From NCBI GenBank assembly GCA_900708905.1, contig CAADRB010000040.1, positions 62,001 to 126,000 on the forward strand: DNA of 64,000 nt, written 5' to 3'. The position numbers and the translations under genes were made by a program. Below the pieces are notes generated by a model. That model was not told where the DNA came from. It saw only the letters and a program-made list of their open reading frames with translations, and searched no databases. Positions within the stretch are counted from its first letter, which is position 1. The number at the start of each line of letters is the position of its first letter. Below are positions 37,001 through 46,925 of the stretch, piece after piece. This stretch comes from Hymenolepis diminuta (taxonomy: Eukaryota > Platyhelminthes > Cestoda > Cyclophyllidea > Hymenolepididae).

Positions 37001-39345
37001 GATTCAAAGTGAAGATAATTTTCATCGCACGATTAACTCTTCTCGCTGCTAATTGAAATGTTCGCATTATTAAACCACAAATTGGGAATCTTGTAACGTT
37101 TAAAATCCTCATCCAAGGCCGCCAAATTGCCAGCCCAATTGGATCTAAAGTTGGAAAACGGGAGAGTAATTGAATATACCTTATTTGGTTAGTATATCTG
37201 GGAACTGTATTTTGGAGGTTAATTAGACAATCCGTTAGCAATGATAGACAGATAAATATGTTCATACTTGCGAAGGTTGAACAAAGTTTGTTCTGCATGA
37301 CATACATGATGGACAAGACGGGCTGAAGGAATACAAATGAGTCCTTTTGAAGATCCGACTTTAACTACCTAAAATTTGAGATGATAATTCCCAAAACCAT
37401 TTAGAAAAGCTTTTTCTAACACTCACTTTGAGTAGAGAGTGGCATCATAGACTTTTTCTGATGAGAGCCTCCATTTCTACTACCCTCCGTATTGGTCAGA
37501 CTTAACCAGTGTGGCTGACCGTTCCGCTCACCTGGTGTGCGCAGATGGCAATCGAACCCATGGCCTTTAACATGGCAGACGAGCGCAGTAACCAATGTGC
37601 CATTTTGATATCACGATGACTGAAAGCACAAACAAGATAATTTTGTTGAATCCATTGTTTTGTCTCTGCTTCTGTTCAAATATTGCCATTTTTTATCTAC
37701 GTGGTTCATATTAACTCCAAACTTTCTACTTTATTGTTTTTTAGGTGGAGATCGAGATTCTGCTGACAGTCATTCTTCTGCTTCGTTCTACACTATTGTT
37801 GAAATGGGCGGTAACTTGGATGTTGTAACGGATGTGGTGTCCGAGAAAATGGCCATCTACATTATCCGACCAAATTTGACAGTCGATGCAGCTGATGATT
37901 ACATTGCTCTGACGCGTCCGGTGCGATACGCAAAATGTGTTGCAAATCAGGTTTGTTCAACGAAAAGTATACTCATTAAATCGCATTAGTAATAAATATT
38001 CTGGTTTTGATTTTCGCAGAAATAGTTGGTATTCTTTAATTGATCTCAAACAGTGGCATCTTCCCATTGTGTATATTTGTATCCATAAGTGATGAATTTT
38101 GGCTGCTTCTTTGAATGTTCTCTAGTTTGCTTCTTATCATAGATTCAATCTACTATTCTGCGTACTTGGTCAGTTTCAAAGGTAGCGAAAAATATAGAAA
38201 GACAAATGCAATAGAAGCAGCGGAACAAATTCTATCATCTAATATTAAGTTGTGATTAAATTTTAACTTATTGGAAAGGAATATTGTTTCCAACCATGTT
38301 GGCTTTCAAATCTCACTACTTACACAGTTCTAGTAGTGACAGAATGTCTTCCAAATAAGGTCATTCTAATTTGTCCAAATTCGATCAACTTATTAACGAG
38401 TGCCAAGTTATAAAAGTGAAAATTCTTAACACATTTCTATTGACTAATTTTATTTGCCGTAATCACATTCACGACACGCTACTTGCTTACGTTTTGTATA
38501 GTTTCAGAATTTGCTATTTGACATTCTCGATAAGCATCAGGGAGTTCAAATATAGTCATGGATGGAGCTTTATTTGACTCGTTTGTTTTGTTTGTGTTTT
38601 CATCGGTGACCCAGAATGGTTTATTCCAACTGAAAGTTATCCCTATTAGTTCTGCATCTTACACAAAGTAATTGATGTTTGGGAGTTTCCAATAACTACA
38701 GTTGCTCGACGTTATTCATTGTCTGAACAAGTCTAACTCTTGTTAGGGGTTGAGTATGTGCCCATATTATTCTTGCAACATTGAGGTGAAAATAAACTAT
38801 TAAATTTCATTATTGGTTGAGTTTGTATAGGGAAACATGGTTAAATGTGAGTGTATTAGCGGGAAATGTTCGAAGATGTCAAAGTTAATTATGATTTCCG
38901 TTAAAATGCTGCATTTTGCTTGATAATTTAGTCTGGAAGCCTCGTGTACGTATTCTGGGAGGCGACTGGAGAACTCTCCGTTTTAGACTTTCATCGACAA
39001 TCACTGAGAACTTTGCGTCCTCTAACAGAGCCAGGAAAATCAGAGAGATGTTCGGTTCACTGCGGATGTGCATGGGTTGGTGGTCGACTCTATGTGGTCG
39101 GGGGTTTTAGTACATTTTTGGGAGCTGGCCAACGCCGACCGGTCACACCTCGACACTCGATTCACTGTTATGATCCAGATACGGACACATGGTCAGTTCC
39201 TCTTTATTTCTCTCTATAACTTGTTCTTCCTCGGAGTTAAAACATTCACTGCTATTCTTGTTGTAGGTCGGTGGTATCCATCTTTTACAACGACCAAGGA
39301 AGTATACCGAGAGCCATATGCAGTTGTGTCTCACTGGAAATGTGA
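21817..39345 (+). CDS. BTB-BACK-Kelch (KLHL-type) protein, complete, 9 exons, 683 aa
   Basis: Exons 21817-22038, 23170-23483, 24254-24509, 25347-25652, 33064-33276, 34288-34483, 37745-37950, 38932-39191 and 39267-39345 join in frame with GT-AG introns and end in TGA at 39343. Residues about 30-150 are the BTB domain (LFTDVILC, EFPCHKVVLAASSRYF, then AMF and FAYTGRL). About 178-265 is BACK (NCLGVQLLAEVYELHDLAKS, LEACLAWV). From about 305 comes a Kelch propeller with diglycines at LVAVGG, IITGG, VFFFGG, IVEMGG and LYVVGG, each followed or preceded by a Tyr/Trp blade pattern. KLHL proteins are usually Cullin-3 ubiquitin-ligase adaptors, with the propeller choosing the substrate. Some blades are long or irregular (about residues 420-570), so the substrate face may be divergent. 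I cannot assign a specific KLHL orthologue. Confidence 0.93.
22039..23169 (+). other. BTB-Kelch intron 1
   Basis: 1.1 kb, AT-rich, interrupts the BTB domain. No feature recognised. Confidence 0.85.
23170..23483 (+). CDS. BTB-Kelch exon 2 (second half of BTB, start of BACK)
   Basis: Acceptor TATTTTCAG, donor GTAAGCTC; 104 codons plus two bases. It encodes AMFMTPFSEQ, LIDFAYTGRL and CLGVQLLAEVYELHDLAKSA. This is the classic BTB helix set followed by the first BACK helices. Confidence 0.96.
23484..24253 (+). other. BTB-Kelch intron 2
   Basis: 770 bases. A minus-strand 101-codon frame (23526-23831) shows no domain. Nothing else recognised. Confidence 0.85.
24254..24509 (+). CDS. BTB-Kelch exon 3 (BACK domain)
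   Basis: Acceptor CTCCTTTAG, donor GTGAGTATC. The split Thr codon is completed by the first A. It encodes LPLKSVESYLCADDLEVRSE, VVLEACLAWVAHEP and LLHHVRLQQLSPGLL, the BACK consensus (L......Y..SD.L.V..E..V..A...W...HVR..LL). Confidence 0.96.
24510..25346 (+). other. BTB-Kelch intron 3
   Basis: 837 bases of AT-rich sequence without recognisable features. Confidence 0.85.
25347..25652 (+). CDS. BTB-Kelch exon 4 (linker and Kelch blade 1)
   Basis: 102 codons, phase 0 at both ends, acceptor CTCTCCCAG, donor GTGAGTTA. A linker rich in Ser/Thr/Asn (residues 280-305) precedes RPTLVAVGGISS, the first propeller strand. The exon ends NILIITGGIR, which opens blade 2. Confidence 0.94.
26877..27684 (+). 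mobile_element. Decayed non-LTR retrotransposon RT fragment, copy 2
   Basis: Same unit as 9238-10045 in opposite orientation. RFERGRST begins near 27484 and DLKEAFDSV is at 27554-27580, in a different frame from the first block and followed by TAG. Segments compared directly show only isolated single-base differences. It lies in the large BTB-Kelch intron, sense to that gene. The similarity starts at TGTTATGCTC and ends at CCGAGA. No target-site duplication is evident. Confidence 0.75.
29857..29945 (+). repeat. Possible third copy of dispersed repeat B
   Basis: GAAACATCCGAACATATAAG and GAGGGTCAGGGGACCAGG resemble the GAAAGCATCCGAACACAG and AAGGTCAGGGCATC blocks of the 43.8-kb copy at similar spacing. 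This is weak evidence by eye only. Confidence 0.25.
31096..31377. other. Compositional island open on both strands
   Basis: About 280 bases within the large BTB-Kelch intron are GC-richer than the flanks, open for 93 codons on plus and 104 on minus, and hold no known domain. Probably remains of an insertion. Not called as a gene. Confidence 0.3.
33064..33276 (+). CDS. BTB-Kelch exon 5 (Kelch blade 2-3)
   Basis: Seventy-one codons, phase 0, after a 7.4-kb intron. VYRFNVEENAWSQGRSMPIA, then RARHASVAVRGGHVFFFGG is a textbook Kelch blade (Y..xxNxW....M...R..h.....GG...GG). Donor GTGAGTGT. Confidence 0.95.
33277..34287 (+). other. BTB-Kelch intron 5
   Basis: 1 kb of AT-rich sequence without recognisable features. 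Confidence 0.85.
34288..34483 (+). CDS. BTB-Kelch exon 6 (Kelch blade)
   Basis: Acceptor ACTTTCAG, donor GTAGGATA; 65 codons plus one base. SSIDRYDVARDEWVTAGRSR, followed by YPRQMSSVAVV, fits the YD...W......R...... blade pattern. The 20 or so residues before it look like a loop insertion. Confidence 0.93.
34484..37744 (+). other. BTB-Kelch intron 6
   Basis: Holds an 89-codon plus ORF at 34956-35225 without a recognised domain, and the best SINE copy at 37440-37603 close to the acceptor. Confidence 0.8.
37440..37603 (-). mobile_element. tRNA-Gly(GCC)-derived SINE, best-preserved copy
   Basis: Read on the minus strand from 37602: A box TGGCACATTGG, then GCTCGTCTGCCATG with GCC in the anticodon position, then B box GGTTCGATTGCC at 37558-37547. 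A-to-B spacing is 44 bases and anticodon-to-B spacing 18, exactly as in a tRNA. The sequence around the anticodon resembles tRNA-Gly(GCC). After the B box a non-tRNA body follows (CACCAGGTGAGCGG, GGTCAGCCACACTGG, TTAAGTCTGACCAATACGG). It lies in BTB-Kelch intron 34484-37744, antisense, ending about 140 bases before exon 7. Confidence 0.8.
37745..37950 (+). CDS. BTB-Kelch exon 7 (divergent Kelch blade)
   Basis: Acceptor TTTTTTAG, donor GTTTGTTC. The first two bases complete a Gly codon with exon 6, and 68 codons follow. FYTIVEMGGNLDVVTDVVSE carries the diglycine, but the rest of the blade lacks the usual R and W. It is open throughout and keeps phase, so it is real coding sequence, though its fold is less certain. 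Confidence 0.85.
37951..38931 (+). other. BTB-Kelch intron 7
   Basis: 981 bases, with GTTTGTTC as donor, weaker than the other donors of this gene. No feature recognised. Confidence 0.8.
38932..39191 (+). CDS. BTB-Kelch exon 8 (Kelch blades)
   Basis: Acceptor AATTTAG, donor GTCAGTTC; 86 codons plus two bases. It encodes SLVYVFWEATGELSVLDFH, then CAWVGGRLYVVGGFSTF and IHCYDPDTDTW. The last Trp codon is split with exon 9. Overlapping plus-frame ORFs here are shadows. Confidence 0.92.
39267..39345 (+). CDS. BTB-Kelch exon 9 (terminal exon)
   Basis: Acceptor TTGTTGTAG. The first G completes Trp, and 25 codons follow before TGA 39343-39345: SVVSIFYNDQGSIPRAICSC, then VSLEM. This continues the W......R...... 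strand pattern, which supports the 75-base intron before it over read-through of exon 8. Confidence 0.8.
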
Positions 39346-39664
39346 TGTGAAGTCGATCGATGGCGATATTTTACTGTACAGATGCGTGCTTTAGGTGTAT
39401 TATTATGTTTTCATTTTTTGCATTGTGGCTTCCTCATTTCTCTCTCCTTGTTGTAAATTGTGTATAGAACTAACATATATACTGTTACTATTGAAGAGTA
39501 TTTTTTTATACAGTCGGTACCACATAAAGTCTGCCAGTAATGAGAGTATTAAATGTTATCTTACAACTAAAAGCTTGCTGTTATGATCCGCTCTCCCCTG
39601 TAGCATAACTGACTCTTAGATTCCCTGAGAAGTTGCGCTAGTTACAAATGCAACTTTAATACAC

Positions 39665-39670
39665 AATAAA
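39665..39670 (+). promoter_or_regulatory. Candidate polyadenylation signal of the BTB-Kelch gene
   Basis: AATAAA 320 bases after the stop codon, the first canonical hexamer downstream. An ATTAAA variant lies closer, at 39550. In AT-rich DNA such hexamers are common, so this is only the simplest candidate. Confidence 0.4.
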
Positions 39671-41929
39671 GTAGTGTACTATACGAAATAATTCAGACCA
39701 TCATATCAAAGTAAGACGGGCGTTTTTGTGTCGACAGGTCGATTTATGCGTCATTTACACTCACCATTCAAATACCTGGGCGACTGATCATTATTATTAT
39801 ACCGTTGAAAATACTCCAGGGATATGGTCACCCAATAGGTACAGTTGAGCATCTAAGTCGATTTCTAAGTGCGAATTGCTCTTTTGAATATTATTAGCTA
39901 GGATGACTAGAATAAACCAGCTGTTATGTTTTAGGGAACATTAAAGCAACAAATTAAGCCACTGTCATAGGTTGGAGTTTTCAAAAGCGGTTGGGCTTTG
40001 GTGAAATCTGAATCATCTAGTCCAGGCTTTGTGACCAGATGTTTGAACGTTAAACCAATAATCTTTGCTATTGAGAGCAACGCGAAATTTACTGGTGTCA
40101 GCAATCGTCAACCTCATTAGTGAAATAGTATAGTATTCGCTTGCTAATATTTTTCGTTCTTATCTCTCAGTAGCTATATATAGTGAAGATTTTCAGTCAT
40201 AAAATGCTTTAAAGCGTTAATATTAAATTTTAATACCCTACTTATCCGATTGTATTTAAATCAATATATCTAATTATCAATAATGTCATGATTTAGCAAT
40301 AATCATGGCTATGTACACACCGGCTCGTCCACTTAATTTATAAGGAGTCAAAGGGACATTCCCACGCTATAACAGGCCACTTCAAGTTTTCTTATTCCCC
40401 TTCCTACGTTTGTCTCCAAATGACTGGCGGAATTCTTTACCATATTTAAATCATTTTAACGATCATTGCCAACTCAATATCTTTAAATTGTCGAATGTAA
40501 TCTTACTCCTGGTTCGACTTCTGCTCCATTATTCTATCTTATTCCTTCTACGAAAATCAAAACGACCTATTTCTATACTCAGTTGTTCCAGGCAGCTCCT
40601 CTTTGTCTGTAGCTTCCGCATTAGAACCTCAACCAACTTTCGTATTTTCAGTCTCTCCCCATTTATCTTTCTATCCTTATTCTCATCCAAATTCTACTTT
40701 CCTAAGTCCTTCGTCTTCTTTCTTACTTCATTTCTAAATCTGGCAACAATAACTTTATCTTACTAAAACAGGTTACTCTCTAGACAATATAGTCTAATGT
40801 GTTAAATAATAATATAGTTTTGGCAACATGAAATTCTGGAGAAATTTATTCAAACTTTTTGTAAGATAAGTGTTTTCCGCTACTATGAATTTATAGGGAA
40901 GTTGCAATTTAATTTCGTATCTTTCCGTCATTTCAAGGCAGTGAATCTGCACTATTTGAACATTAAATTCGCAAAACTGCAATCCTGGACAATAATACAC
41001 AATAGTGAGTAAAAAGAAAATTTTTGAATATTGAATGGGGTGTCTAGAATAAATTTAACTTGTGAACATAGTAAAAAAATCCTTAATTAAATAATAAAAA
41101 AATTTAAGAGAAAACTTTATATCGTCTTAATATTAAAATTTTACACTCCATGGACATATATTTAAGAATTTAAAACGTGGAATTAAGAATGTCGAAATTC
41201 ACTGAGCATTTATGCTGTTGTTTCTCTTTACTATCAATAAAAATAAGCACTGAGTAATTTTATAAATCGGAAGGTCAGAATTTATCACAATACTCTTACG
41301 AATACGCAAAAAGTAATTCAACTAATATTACATTATTGTAAGTCTATTTTTATCTTATTTGAGTTAATGAATTTATTTTATTATTTTGCAGGAATTAGCA
41401 ATTATCAATTCCCAGATAAATCTAAATTAAAATTAAATTATTCTTAATTTCATGAGCATTAATACTCATACTACCCAAAATTTTGGCTTATCAAAATTAT
41501 TCTGTATGCTTTGGTGACTTTTAGGAATTTTATAATATTTAGTTAAATTTTAAACATCTTTTTCTTATATATTTAGAGTACAACATGAGAATTTTATGAA
41601 ATCCCCTTTTCATGCCATTGAGCATTATTATTGCATTTCTAATTACGCCATAAATATTTAGTAAGGTATATTTTCTTCTTTTTCGCATTGTTGGATATTT
41701 GCTAATATTTCCATTCTTCTCGTCATCTTATTTTGTTTACCTATATAAACCAATGGTATTTACTTACTTTTCGATTTCAAAATCGGAATTTTTTTTGGTG
41801 TTACGAATCAATGAAAATCTTTAATGGTATTATAAAAATATATGCGTTTTCATTATGAATGCGCCTTGAGTACTTATGTCAATAAAAAGCGTACATATTA
41901 AGTTAGTGATAATTTCTGCTATACCCGAG

Positions 41930-42060
41930 CCAAAACGATTGCTTGACTAATCCGATGATTTATCCAGGTCCTACCGTTTAGCTTCTTTCTTATTGGTCCA
42001 CGCTTTTCGCGCGTCCAATTTTGCTTACTGGAAACCTTGAGGGTAGGCTTCTATTCACAA
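41930..42060. promoter_or_regulatory. GC-richer island with opposed CCAAT boxes
   Basis: ATTGG (41992-41996), CGCGCG (about 42008-42013) and CCAAT (42015-42019) cluster within 30 bases, 8.7 kb before the ELAV-like start codon. A distal promoter or 5' UTR exon is possible; no transcript evidence is available. Confidence 0.2.
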
Positions 42061-42611
42061 TATTCTTCTTTTTGCTATTAGTAGCAAGCGCAGGTACATA
42101 TCTATCCTTATAATTTATCTCACTTATTGTTCTTATAAAAACTTTATTATTTAACTTTATTTACTTGTTTGTTAATAATGGAGAATATATACTCACATTT
42201 TATTTTCATATCAATTTGTCGAATTTCTGAGGATTTATAAAAGGAAGATTTTGCTCTGGCGTCTACAGTAAACGTATTCATTTTCGCCTTTTATGAGGTT
42301 GTTAATATTAACAATGAATTCCAATTAACTTGGCCTCCCTGATTGGCAGTTATTTGGCGTTGAAGTAAAATCTTATAGAGCGGACTATTAGTGGGCTACT
42401 GTAATTAAATAAAAGATGATGCTTTTGCCTAAATTATTGTAGATAGCATATTACAAGATCGGAAAAATTTAGCGGAGGCGGGAAATTTATTTCGATACTG
42501 TATATAAATGAATAGGTTTCAAATAATGAAGGGTTAAGGAATTGAATTTTAAACTCTTTGCTTTGTTCTTTCGTTTTGTTAATCTATCTGTGTCCTTAAT
42601 GATTTTAGATT

Positions 42612-42629
42612 TCAGCTTAGCTAAGCTGA
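42612..42629. repeat. 18-bp perfect palindrome in Kelch-ELAV intergenic region
   Basis: TCAGCTTAGCTAAGCTGA reads the same on both strands. Another CTCAGCTTTT lies about 20 bases downstream. No gene is adjacent. Confidence 0.7.
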
Positions 42630-43792
42630 GACTAGAACTTGAAAGATCTCAGCTTTTAAATAGGACGACTGTTTATTTGCATATTGCCTTCCCAACCCAG
42701 TTTTCCTTCGTTTGACATCGAAGGAAAATTTACTTCCGAAACTTCAATGACGTATGGGTATGATGGTCCAGTTCATTTCTTCTTCCTAAATACTGAGGGG
42801 ATGAAAGCTATGATATTCAGTTTTAAGAATTACTTATAATGAAGCATTGATTTGATCTGTGATTAATAAAGAAGAAATGTACATCTATAACTCTCTTAAT
42901 GGAGAAACTGACTGCTTATGATCAGATATGCATGTTTTGGATTCATAAGACTGTTTACTACCTTATATTTAAGATGGTTTAAAAATCAAAATTTGTAGAT
43001 AGTGTCTAGTATCAATGCCTTTGACACTTTATTACCCAAACAATCAATTTGACGATTTGGAAAATAACTAAACACTAGAAAGTAATCCAATGTGAATTAA
43101 AGGAATGGAGAAGGTGAGAAAATAAATTCAGGGCATATAATGAGTCTTATAAAATTTTGATTTTGGGATTCAAGCAGTACGCTTTTTATTACTTTGACAG
43201 ATTCACCACTTCTTTTACTAAGTATTCCAATTTTAGAATTCCTTCCATTTGCTGAGTGAATTCATGTTTGCAGGATTCAAATCTTATTCACCTGTTAATT
43301 AATCTAGAAGTTTGATTAACAATTCAAGATATTTTATTTAAAATTTGAATAGTCACTGGATAGCTAATGGATAGAGCTAGAGTCCATTGAAGGGGGATTA
43401 TGTTTAAGAAGCATTGTTCTTTAAATCCGATAAGAATCAAATACATTTATGCATTCTATTCCATCTTTACATCGAATTTTGACTATTTGTAGTTCCTTAA
43501 GCTTTCCATTAAAATTAAGAGAAAATCAATGGTGAAATTCTTCCTTAGGCGGGGTTGCAATATTTTGCAGCAAGCAAAAGTTTATTATATTAAAACTATA
43601 TTCATAGTTTATTCCAAATGCGCAGATCGCGTCAATGTGATACCGCTATAAAACAGATGTTGATGAAAATATTTCCAGGAATCTCGAATTACACTGCCTC
43701 TCGGCTGTGCCTCCATTGTAGTAATGAAAAATAATATGTAATGTTATGAATATAAATATTTTCATATATTTTACGTATAATTATTTATTATC

Positions 43793-43937
43793 CACAGCAA
43801 AATATTACAAATTTTCAATTTTTCATTGTGGGAAAGCATCCGAACACAGAAAGGGAAGTATGACTGCCCAATATGGATTAAGGGAAGGGGATCGAGTACA
43901 AGTGGGAAGTAAGGTCAGGGCATCAAAAAAGTATTAC
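43793..43937 (+). repeat. Dispersed repeat B, copy 1
   Basis: Aligns with 60803-60937 over its length through shared blocks: AGCAAAA.ATTAC, AATTTTC, GGGAA.GCAT, CGAACA, GAT/TGACTGCC or CAGTCCA, TATGG.TTAA and GG.CATCAAAA. It has no recognised coding content. It may be a relic of an unclassified element. Confidence 0.5.
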
Positions 43938-45214
43938 AGAATTTGGTCCTAGGATTCTTTTCTTCTTTTAAGCAAGAAAGTTAGAAATGAAATGACATGC
44001 AAATATTCCCCATTTTTTTGAAATACGAAGGGAACTTCTTAAAATTTATTGTGATTAAATTTGTTCGCCATTTTTGTCAGATTTGCTTCAGTACATCCAT
44101 AAATCAAACATTTATGTGTCTTTAACACTGAAAACTACTTAAGTTTACTTGATCTTGTTTAATTTTATGGTTCATAAAGTTTGCGAGTTGATTAAATAAA
44201 GAAATTCAAAGATTTAAACTTTTGATTAAACTTGGATAAATTTGTTTATCATTTGCATGTAAGTCGTTGACAATTGGTTACCTTCATGATTAGAAATATC
44301 ATCAAAATAAATTGAAAGCAATTTGAAATTCAATTAAATTAATTAGTATTTCTACTTAAAATATTTTCATCTCATCTTTGCTATGCCAAACCTGAAGAAT
44401 ATCATATGAGATCGTTTGTTTTCTCAACCATTGGAAGAAAAAAATTAACTGAAACGGCAATATCGACCCTTATTGATTGAATAATACTGATTATTTAGCA
44501 TTGGACATCGAAGGCAAACATTTGCTGTAATCCAGAGGGTTCTTTGATGTTGCTCTCTGTAATTTTTGATCCCTTCCCCTTCAAAATTTGTTGGACTTGC
44601 TGTTATGCGATATCAGTTGGTCGCCACAATTAAAAATTGTAAAATTTTTATTTGTTACCGTGGGTAGTAATAGTAAAAGTATTTCTACTATGAAAATAAT
44701 AATAAATAGAAATAATGAACAAACTTTCGATTTCAAATTTTAATTAGAAACAGTTTGACTTTTTATTATTTTGCAAAAAGTTACTGACATTTATTGCCCC
44801 TGTTGTTGTTGATGCAGTTCATTTGAACATCAAAAGTTTCGGGTTGAAAACTAGCGCATTAAGCCTGTGATAGGCAGATTTTATTTACTATGAAGTGTTT
44901 CAGCACAGGAAATAATTCAAGGATATTTTCGTATAAATTGCGATTGGAATTCCAATATTTATGTTATGGAAATGTTATTTAAAAAAATAGAATAAATTAG
45001 AACAAATTTTATTTAATTTGTCTCTTTAGTCGATGATCTTACTTGAATAAAAAAAGTGAATTTTTCTATGATGTGAAAAAGTTAACCCACCGGCTAACAT
45101 ATACACAATCCAAAGTAAGTAATTTTCAAAGAAAACTTTTAATTGTTGATTTGATTTTCACAATAGATTAAATAGAGAAAAAGAAGGAGGAATTAGTAAT
45201 ACAGGTAAACATAA

Positions 45215-45523
45215 TGCTTATTTTTGCCCCTCGACCCAGAGGTCAGCGTGCAGGTCTGCTACATCAAAGGTCAGGAGATGAATGCTTATCAGTGCACACT
45301 CGATGAAATGAATGGTCAACACCGTAGGTTAATTCAGATAAACTATAAGGATTGTAGAATGCGAGTTTTTTGTAACTGCGAAGGCAGGATACCTATCCTC
45401 AACCTAAGTCAAATGTTGCTGATACCGATCGTACCGGGTCTGACACGTCCCACGTTACTTAAAGATGCTCTCATTAAAGTCTCATTGAAAAAAGCAAATA
45501 TATTAAATTATTCGGATAGCTGA
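45215..45523 (+). other. Orphan open frame in the Kelch-ELAV intergenic region, possible exon or gene relic
   Basis: About 100 codons without a stop and with no ATG until codon 22. A good acceptor (TTTTTGCCCCTCGACCCAG, ending about 45239) leads into VSVQVCYIKGQEMNAYQCTL. Base composition is more balanced than the surroundings. I do not recognise the protein. It has no clear donor, so it may be a terminal exon, a pseudogene piece or transposon debris. Confidence 0.2.
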
Positions 45524-46769
45524 AAGGCTGTGCAAAAAGATATTTAATGGGCGGAGTTTATGCGGATGTTTCGTTTTTTTGTGAGATACTGATAGCCGTG
45601 ACATTTTGGTTGCTTAATATTTACAAACCAAATACATTTTAATCATGACGAATAGTGATATAGCAAATATCACTAGGAAACAGTTATTATTTCTTTTCTA
45701 AACAGGAACCTCTCGAACCGCTACATTTTTTACTCAATATAAGTTTTTAGTCAACGGCCGAATTTTAGAAATTCTTCCTATGTATTTAATAACCGAAAGT
45801 TTTGTAAGGTTTTAATTTCATTTTCATTTCGACTTCTCTATAATAGGAACGTATTATTTCCGGTTCTGCGAATTTATGGTGGAAAGTTGAAAAGAAAAAA
45901 TTAAAATTTACTTTATAACAGTCATAATAAATAATTTTATGTTTCTGGGAAAGTTTAAAATTAATTAGTTAAAGTGAAATATAATTTAGGTTTTTATGTG
46001 CATTACACAAAGCAGTTAACTTTCAACAAATTATTGTTAAAATAAATTTTGAATTTTTATAAATATGCTTTTGTTTAGAGTCATTTTGTTTGGATTCAAA
46101 CAAAATTTCATTTTTATTTAGCATTAATAACAACCTCAGATGCTAAATTAAGCTTTGTTCAAAAAAGTTTTTTATTGGGTAATTAATTTTTGTGTTCAGT
46201 AAAACTCAAAATATTATGGTTAAATGCGCAACTCTAAATTTACCCAATTGGGTTAGACTATTTATCTTGCGGCTTCGTTCCCTTGAAGTTTGGGTGAGTC
46301 GACGGAATTTAACTGCACTATGCTTGATGAGAAATAGCTCCTTGACAGGCAAATGTCTCTTGCTACCATGACTGACTTATTTTTCCACAAAATTACTCAT
46401 TGGCTCTTGAACATATCATCATCAAACTTCCTGTAAAAAGGGACATTCACTGGATACTAGCGATTTCACACTATATGCGTGGTTAACTATATATGACTAG
46501 ATATCACCAATACCTTCTAATTTTTTTACTGCGGCGGGATTTTAAAGACTTCACGCTTGTATATCAATTTATCCCAGCACTACAGCTCTCACTTTCTTCT
46601 ACCTAAGGTTGATACTTTTCTCCACAATTTACTTAGTGACTAGTTTAGGCTTTCTGACTGCCCCCTACTAATTAAAATATAAGGTTGAATTACAGTTGGA
46701 AATAAATTATCCCAACCAACTCTAGTACCTATATGTGTCCCTACGTTTATAAGTTAATTAAACAAATAA

Positions 46770-46925
46770 TATGCTTGCCTCAGCCTATTTAGTATTCCGG
46801 CACATTCTTTATTAGTCAGACTTGAAGAGTATGGTTGGCCATTCGGCTCACTAGGTGTACTCCGATTGATATTGAACCCGATAAATCTGGTTTCGTCATC
46901 AGTACACTCTAAGATTGTAAAAATC
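46770..46925 (-). mobile_element. tRNA-derived SINE copy (minus orientation)
   Basis: On the minus strand: GGGTTCAATATCAATCGG (B-box region), ACACCTAGTGAGCCGAATGG, CCAACCATACTC, AAGTCTGACTAATAAAG. This matches the body order of the 37.5-kb copy with scattered changes. It lies in the Kelch-ELAV intergenic region. Confidence 0.6.

Noticed and set aside
37450..37480. Hammerhead ribozyme core, from CTGATGAG
   Set aside because: No paired CGAAA element or third stem at the right distance; the word is part of the SINE tail.
37540..37605. A tRNA-Gly gene call on the minus strand
   Set aside because: A and B boxes are spaced correctly, but the stems are degraded and a non-tRNA body follows, shared with other copies. 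It is a SINE head.
39068..39394. 108-codon plus-strand ORF overlapping the end of the Kelch gene
   Set aside because: Wrong frame for exon 8. The spliced reading keeps the Kelch pattern and ends at 39345.
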